DNA from: Clostridia bacterium | Lineage (GTDB): Bacteria; Bacillota; Clostridia; Lachnospirales; Lachnospiraceae | Reading direction: 5' to 3' | NCBI GenBank assembly: GCA_910575245.1 | Contig: CAJTEN010000024.1 | Coordinates: forward strand, 1 to 64,000 | Length of the DNA stretch: 64,000 bases | In this document: positions 59,813 to 64,000 of the stretch, in pieces | Layout: every line of letters begins with the position of its first letter | How positions within the stretch are numbered: position 1 is the first letter of the stretch | Program-made: the position numbers and the translations under genes | The notes under the pieces: model-generated | Databases searched by the model: none | Told to the model about the DNA's origin: nothing | The model's input: the letters and a program-made list of their open reading frames with translations, nothing else

Positions 59813-61318
59813 TTACTTATTTAATGACGCGACAAATCTGCCGAAAGCCGCCTGGCCTTCTTCATCCCTCTTATAGACACCTGCGTCTTCCAGTACCTGC
59901 ATGAACACATCTCCGATCTCCTTATGAAGAATATCCATGACCGTATCCCTGGTTATCTCAGGATACTTCGGCCGGAACTCGTCTACCCAGTCGGCATGTT
60001 TCTCAAGCAGTTCATCCTTACGGATATCCACACCGGAAAGAATCGCCTCCGCAAGCTTCTCCATCTCATCCTTCAGTCTGGCAGGAAGAACCGCCAGTCC
60101 CATAACTTCAATCAAACCGATATTTTCCTTCTTGATATGATGCAGCTTCGCGTGAGGATGATAGACACCAAGCGGATGCTCCTGGGTCGTGATATTGTTG
60201 CGCAGCACCAGATCCAGTTCGAACTTATCTCCTCTTTTTCTGGCAATCGGGGTAATCGTGTTATGCGGCTCACCGTCCGTCTCAGCATAAATAAATACGG
60301 ATTCATCCGTATAAACCCGCCATGCATTCAGGATCACATCTGCCAGTGCGATCAGCCTGTCAGAATCTGCAGCGCAGATACGGATCACAGACATAGGCCA
60401 GTTCACGATACCTGCCTCCACGTCTTCAAATCCCTTCACGGTAAAGCTTCTCTCGACCCCGGCCCGTGCCATGGCGAACTCATAGTGGCCTCCCTGAAAA
60501 TGGTCATGGCTTAAGATAGAACCTCCAACGATCGGCAGGTCTGCATTGGATCCGACGAAGTAATGAGGGAACTGTTTCACGAAATCAAACAGCTTACAGA
60601 AGGTATCGTGCTCAATCTTCATCGGGATATGCTGTGAATTGAACACGATACAGTGCTCATTGTAATATACATAAGGAGAATACTGGAATCCCCAGCGGCT
60701 GCCATTGATCACTACGGGAATGATCCTGTGATTCTGCCTTGCCGGATGGTTAACACGTCCCGCGTATCCTTCGTTCTCCATGCAGAGCAGGCATTTCGGA
60801 TAGCCGCTCTGTTTCGCCGTCTTGGCTGCCGCAATCGCCTTCGGGTCTTTCTCCGGCTTGGACAGGTTGATGGTAATATCCAGGTCGCCATACTTCGTCG
60901 GCGCGACCCACTTCTGGTCCTTCTTAATACGGTATCTTCTGATATAATCCGTATCCTGACTTAACTTATAGAAATACTCTGTAGCCTCTTCCGGGCTGTT
61001 CTGATACCTGGCCTCGAATGCGGCAATTACCTCGCTCGGCCTGGGCACCAGCATACTCATGATCTTCGTATCGAACAGATCACGGTATACGATACTGTTC
61101 TCCGTCATAATACCCTGCCCGTAAGCATAGTCCATCATATCGGACAACACCTCTTCCAGTTCATCCACGCTCATGCCTGCTTCTTCGTTACTGTCTTCCA
61201 GTTCATCCAGCCCGAACAGCTCCAGAAGCCTGTTAGTCGTGTAAATCTTATCGGCCTCCGTGATCAGTCCGGTCTGCAAGCCATACTGTACCAGTTTTCT
61301 AATATTTTTCTGTATCAT
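59813..61318 (-). CDS. galT: UDP-glucose-hexose-1-phosphate uridylyltransferase, class II
   Basis: A 501-residue GalT of the Firmicutes class (distinct from the E. coli HPH type of ~350 residues): MIQKNIRKLVQYGLQTGLIT at the start, GSILSHDHFQGGHYEFAMAR with the catalytic His-x-His region, ARAGVERSFTVKGFEDVE, and LGVYHPHAKLHHIKKENIG. It exchanges UMP between UDP-glucose and galactose-1-P. ATG 61318 is preferred over the GTG at 61348 because GAGGGTTGAG precedes it. It is the partner of galK upstream. Confidence 0.93.
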   Translation of the reverse strand: MIQKNIRKLVQYGLQTGLITEADKIYTTNRLLELFGLDELEDSNEEAGMSVDELEEVLSDMMDYAYGQGIMTENSIVYRDLFDTKIMSMLVPRPSEVIAAFEARYQNSPEEATEYFYKLSQDTDYIRRYRIKKDQKWVAPTKYGDLDITINLSKPEKDPKAIAAAKTAKQSGYPKCLLCMENEGYAGRVNHPARQNHRIIPVVINGSRWGFQYSPYVYYNEHCIVFNSQHIPMKIEHDTFCKLFDFVKQFPHYFVGSNADLPIVGGSILSHDHFQGGHYEFAMARAGVERSFTVKGFEDVEAGIVNWPMSVIRICAADSDRLIALADVILNAWRVYTDESVFIYAETDGEPHNTITPIARKRGDKFELDLVLRNNITTQEHPLGVYHPHAKLHHIKKENIGLIEVMGLAVLPARLKDEMEKLAEAILSGVDIRKDELLEKHADWVDEFRPKYPEITRDTVMDILHKEIGDVFMQVLEDAGVYKRDEEGQAAFGRFVASLNK

Positions 61319-61544
61319 CTCAACCCTCATTTCTGCGCACTCTTCCACTCATGCCTTCTACCAATCCTTCCTGCGGGCTTTCTCCATGTACTCGTCATAT
61401 ATTCGCCATATCATATTAGGAAGAATCTATCTGGCAATAACCATTCGCATCCTCCCGAAAGCCGGAAAGGGACATATCGGAATCCACATCCGGTGCGCAC
61501 AGCTGCGGATCCCATGCCGAAAAAGCCAGCAGCAATGCTTTACA

Positions 61545-62708
61545 TTATAGTCTGCCCGGACCGTCTCCAATCTGCACAACATAGAAATCAGCCGTCTTGC
61601 CCACCCGTTCCTGATAGGCGGCGCCAACCTGTTCCTTAAATGTCTCTACTGCATCATCGCGTACGATACTTACGGTACAGCCGCCGAAGCCGCCGCCGGT
61701 AATACGGGAACCAATCACACCGTCAACCTTCCACGCTTCCTCCACCAGTACATCGATCTCGTCACAGGACACTTCATAATCATCGCGAAGAGATACATGG
61801 GATGCATTCATCAGTTCTCCGAACAGCTTCAGATTATCATTCTTCAATGCTTCTACCGCACGGATCGTCCTCTGATTCTCATACACCGCATGTTTCGCCC
61901 TTCTCAAACGCACTTCACTCCGGATCACAGACTTATGTGCCTCAAACTGCTCTTCTGTCAGATCGCCCAGCCCTTTAATATCCACCACTGCCTGCAGCTC
62001 TTCCAACGCCTTCTCACACTCGCTTCTTCTCTCATTGTAAGCCGAGTTCACCAGAGAATGTTTTACATTGCTGTTCGTAACCACGATCTTCGATCCATCC
62101 AGCACAAGCGGCGCATACTCATAAGACAGATCTGCCGTATCTAAGAAAATGGCATTGTCCTTCTTACCCATTGCGGATGCAAACTGATCCATAATACCAC
62201 AGTTCATGCCGTTAAAATTGTTCTCCGAATACTGGCCAATCTTCGCCAAATCCACGTTTGTCACATCGAATCCATATAAATCCTTCAGGAGATAGCCCGT
62301 CACGACTTCCAGGGAAGCGGAAGAAGATAACCCTGAACCGTTGGGGATATTTCCATTCAATACAATATCCAGCCCACAGTCCATCTTCATGCCTCTTTCG
62401 GCGAATGCCCACATAACCCCCTTCGGATAGTTCGTCCAGTCAGCCTCTTTAGAAGGTGTCAGGTCATCCAGGCTACCTTCAACAATCCCCAGTTTCTCAA
62501 AATTCATGGAATAAAAAGTTAATTTTCTGTCAGCCCTCTTCCTTGCAGCGACATAAGTACCGATCGTCAGCGCACAGGGAAAAACATGTCCGCCATTGTA
62601 ATCTGTATGCTCCCCGATCAAATTCACGCGCCCCGGCGCAAAATACACATTCACGCCCTGTACATCCCCATAAAGCTCTTCGAACTTCTTTAACACTGTT
62701 GCCTTCAT
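61545..62708 (-). CDS. galK: Galactokinase
   Basis: A 387-residue GHMP kinase: GRVNLIGEHTDYNGGHVFPC (galactokinase signature), GLSSSASLEVVTGYLL (phosphate loop), GMNCGIMDQFASAMG with the catalytic Asp, and GSRITGGGFGGCTVSIV. It phosphorylates galactose to galactose-1-P, which GalT uses. It is 226 bases upstream of galT on the same strand, likely co-transcribed from the promoter at 62811-62839. Confidence 0.97.
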   Translation of the reverse strand: MKATVLKKFEELYGDVQGVNVYFAPGRVNLIGEHTDYNGGHVFPCALTIGTYVAARKRADRKLTFYSMNFEKLGIVEGSLDDLTPSKEADWTNYPKGVMWAFAERGMKMDCGLDIVLNGNIPNGSGLSSSASLEVVTGYLLKDLYGFDVTNVDLAKIGQYSENNFNGMNCGIMDQFASAMGKKDNAIFLDTADLSYEYAPLVLDGSKIVVTNSNVKHSLVNSAYNERRSECEKALEELQAVVDIKGLGDLTEEQFEAHKSVIRSEVRLRRAKHAVYENQRTIRAVEALKNDNLKLFGELMNASHVSLRDDYEVSCDEIDVLVEEAWKVDGVIGSRITGGGFGGCTVSIVRDDAVETFKEQVGAAYQERVGKTADFYVVQIGDGPGRL

Positions 62709-62810
62709 TAATGATGTCCTCCTTCTCTTCTCCTATTTATATTCCTGCCGTTATGTTATGAAAATATTCATTAGCATGTTGTTATCATATATAAAAAAGT
62801 GTATTTCTAA

Positions 62811-62839
62811 AATATCCCATTGTTGCACAAACCTGTCAA
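62811..62839 (-). promoter_or_regulatory. Probable galK promoter
   Basis: On the minus strand TTGACA (62839-62834), a 17-base spacer and GATATT (62816-62811) precede galK by ~100 bases. The long leader leaves room for regulation by the AraC-type protein encoded just upstream. Confidence 0.65.
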
Positions 62840-62852
62840 AATGTTGTAAAGG

Positions 62853-63764
62853 TCATAGCGCCCCCTCGTTCAGGCTGTTGATCTGATTTATAAAGTCCTC
62901 CACCTGCTTCAAATGCTCCTTATTCCGCCGCGTTTCCCCCTTCTGTATTTCCTTGCGGTAAGCCGTAGGGGACATTTTCTTCATCTGCTTGAATGCCTTG
63001 GTGAATACCAGCGGATCATGATAGCCGCAGGACAGGGCAATGCTTTCTATCGTCAGTTCTGTCAGCTGCAAAAGCTCGGTAGCCTTCGTGATACGGAATG
63101 CCGTCAGAAACTGCTGCGGCGACATTCCCATTGAATTCTGAAAAAGGGTGTACAAATAACTTCTGTTTATGCAGACATATTTCGCCACATCTGTAACTTT
63201 AATGGAGTTGCAGTAATTACTCTGAATAAAAGAGATCGCTTTGCGCACATAAATATTCGCCCTGTCGGTCTCATTCTTCTCCTCCACCGTTGTCCCTTCG
63301 GCGATAACAGAGAGAAAAATCCCCAGCTGCCCATTGCGGCGCAGGTCATGGGACAGCCCAAACGTATTATGCTCCATCATATCTTTCACAATCTGGTACA
63401 ACTGCTCCGATGCATCTGACCTGAAAACAGGCTGCCTGACAGACAGCCCGATGTTACTGACATACTCTGCCGCCTGCGTACCGCTGAAACCGACCCAGAC
63501 ATAGGTCCAGGGCTCCTTCTCATCCGCCTGATAGAATGCCAGTTCATCGGGCGTGATCAGGAACCCATATCCCGCTTCCAGCGGATATTCCTTACCGCCG
63601 ATAGAGAATCTCCCCTTGCCGCTTAATATGTAGTGTACCAGATAATGAGGTTTTAATGCCGGTCCGAAGCTGTGCAGTCCCTCTGTCTGCGAAAGCCCGC
63701 AGCAGTTCACGTACAGGCTGCCCGTCTGCTCTCCGGCGAATTCCAGTTTGTATGCCTTTTCCAT
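62853..63764 (-). CDS. AraC-family transcriptional regulator
   Basis: A 303-residue regulator: N-terminal cupin-like sensor (~1-160: HYLVHYILSGKGRFSIGGKE, YPLEAGYGFLITPDELAFYQ) and a C-terminal double helix-turn-helix (~200-300: YVCINRSYLYTLFQNSMGMS, SIALSCGYHDPLVFTKAFKQ). The layout matches sugar-responsive activators of raffinose or galactoside systems (MsmR/RafR type). Adjacent galK/galT makes galactose metabolism the likely target. ATG 63764 is used, though the frame is open to a TTG at 63803. Confidence 0.88.
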   Translation of the reverse strand: MEKAYKLEFAGEQTGSLYVNCCGLSQTEGLHSFGPALKPHYLVHYILSGKGRFSIGGKEYPLEAGYGFLITPDELAFYQADEKEPWTYVWVGFSGTQAAEYVSNIGLSVRQPVFRSDASEQLYQIVKDMMEHNTFGLSHDLRRNGQLGIFLSVIAEGTTVEEKNETDRANIYVRKAISFIQSNYCNSIKVTDVAKYVCINRSYLYTLFQNSMGMSPQQFLTAFRITKATELLQLTELTIESIALSCGYHDPLVFTKAFKQMKKMSPTAYRKEIQKGETRRNKEHLKQVEDFINQINSLNEGAL

Positions 63765-63827
63765 ATACAGCCTGCTTTCTGCCTGAAATAGCTTCTTTAG
63801 CAAAATTCCGTTAAGTTACGCAGTGCT

Positions 63828-64000
63828 TTAAACAAGTCCGTTATCTGTCTGCAGCAGTTCACTGCGCCACCGGGAACCCAATGTCAGGCAGGCTTCATAA
63901 TCAAACCGGCCTAACGCCGCCGTCAACCTTTCCATATATACAGCATCCTCACCTGCAAAATCATAGACAGACAGTTCTTTCAGAATTTCTTCGGCTCTGG
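63828..64000 (-). CDS. 3' end of a gene running off the right edge
   Basis: An open frame ends at the TAA at 63828-63830 and runs to the window edge, ~57 codons: EEILKELSVYDFAGEDAVYM, MERLTAALGRFDYEAC and SRWRSELLQTDNGLV. The acidic/helical end resembles the C-terminal Hpt-type segment of hybrid sensor kinases, but the identity is not certain. It lies 64 bases before the AraC gene on the same strand. Confidence 0.5.
   Translation of the reverse strand, partial: RAEEILKELSVYDFAGEDAVYMERLTAALGRFDYEACLTLGSRWRSELLQTDNGLV

Noticed and set aside
1..64000. tRNA, rRNA or CRISPR arrays.
   Set aside because: No cloverleaf or rRNA segments and no evenly spaced repeat-spacer array were found by eye; the spaced repeats seen are too few and lack uniform spacers.

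Overview
The window looks like the chromosome of a low-to-mid GC Gram-positive Clostridia, most probably a gut Lachnospiraceae. The evidence is strong AGGAGG ribosome sites, MutS2, YhaM, a VanW-family protein, LytTR two-component systems, a class II GalT, and accessory genes typical of that group (TnpV, a CD3324-like protein, group II introns, a recombinase-in-trio element). No rRNA, tRNA or CRISPR array was seen.

Layout. (1) 1-2.5 kb: end of an ABC-2 exporter locus, debris of another ABC transporter, and two small lipoprotein genes. (2) 2.6-4.5 kb: a graveyard of mobile DNA, with the 3' end of a DUF4368-type serine recombinase, a TnpV gene with a stop codon, a 5'-truncated group II intron, and the last ~30 codons plus one terminus of a three-recombinase (RIT-like) element. 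(3) 4.6-13.4 kb, minus strand: a large serine recombinase directly coupled to the late genes of a decayed siphovirus-like prophage, reading capsid C-terminus, connectors, tail genes, frameshifted tape measure and DUF6711-like protein. A DUF3800 gene sits in the opposite strand inside the tail operon behind a structured, terminator-like leader. (4) 13.4-27.0 kb: an IS4/IS1634-like insertion sequence whose transposase is split by a ~12.8 kb element. That element has ~550 bp inverted terminal arms and a near-palindromic body: two diverged inverted copies of a sigma-factor/HTH/leader module with different cargo genes, and an intact RIT element at the centre. A second, full-length group II intron sits antisense in one HTH copy. 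(5) 27-34.5 kb: a peptide-type ABC transporter, a DUF1624 membrane acyltransferase, a GHKL kinase/LytTR regulator pair, an MBL-fold hydrolase and an XRE-cupin regulator; the remnant of a second LytTR regulator abuts the IS. (6) 35-38.3 kb: a stranded phage lysis cassette (endolysin, holin) and tail-fibre remnants. (7) 38.5-64 kb: ordinary chromosome with rlmD, yhaM, a membrane HtrA-like protein with no catalytic triad, a broken CAT-like gene, a nucleoside salvage operon (udp-deoC-cdd-deoB), mutS2, a PhoB-type two-component system, trmL, an aminotransferase/Lrp/AIR-synthase-like operon, vanW, and the Leloir genes galK and galT with an AraC-type regulator.

How it fits together. The backbone from 38.5 kb onward is intact and operonic. 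The first 38 kb is a pile-up of integrations and deletions. The IS at 13.4-27.0 kb joins phage capsid DNA on its left to a truncated response regulator on its right without an obvious target duplication, so a recombination or deletion there probably removed the phage head genes. The points most worth following up are the palindromic RIT-centred composite element, the catalytically dead HtrA homologue, the DUF3800 gene with its RNA leader, and a ~346 bp nested inverted-repeat element upstream of mutS2. All calls come from reading the sequence and translations; no database search was run.
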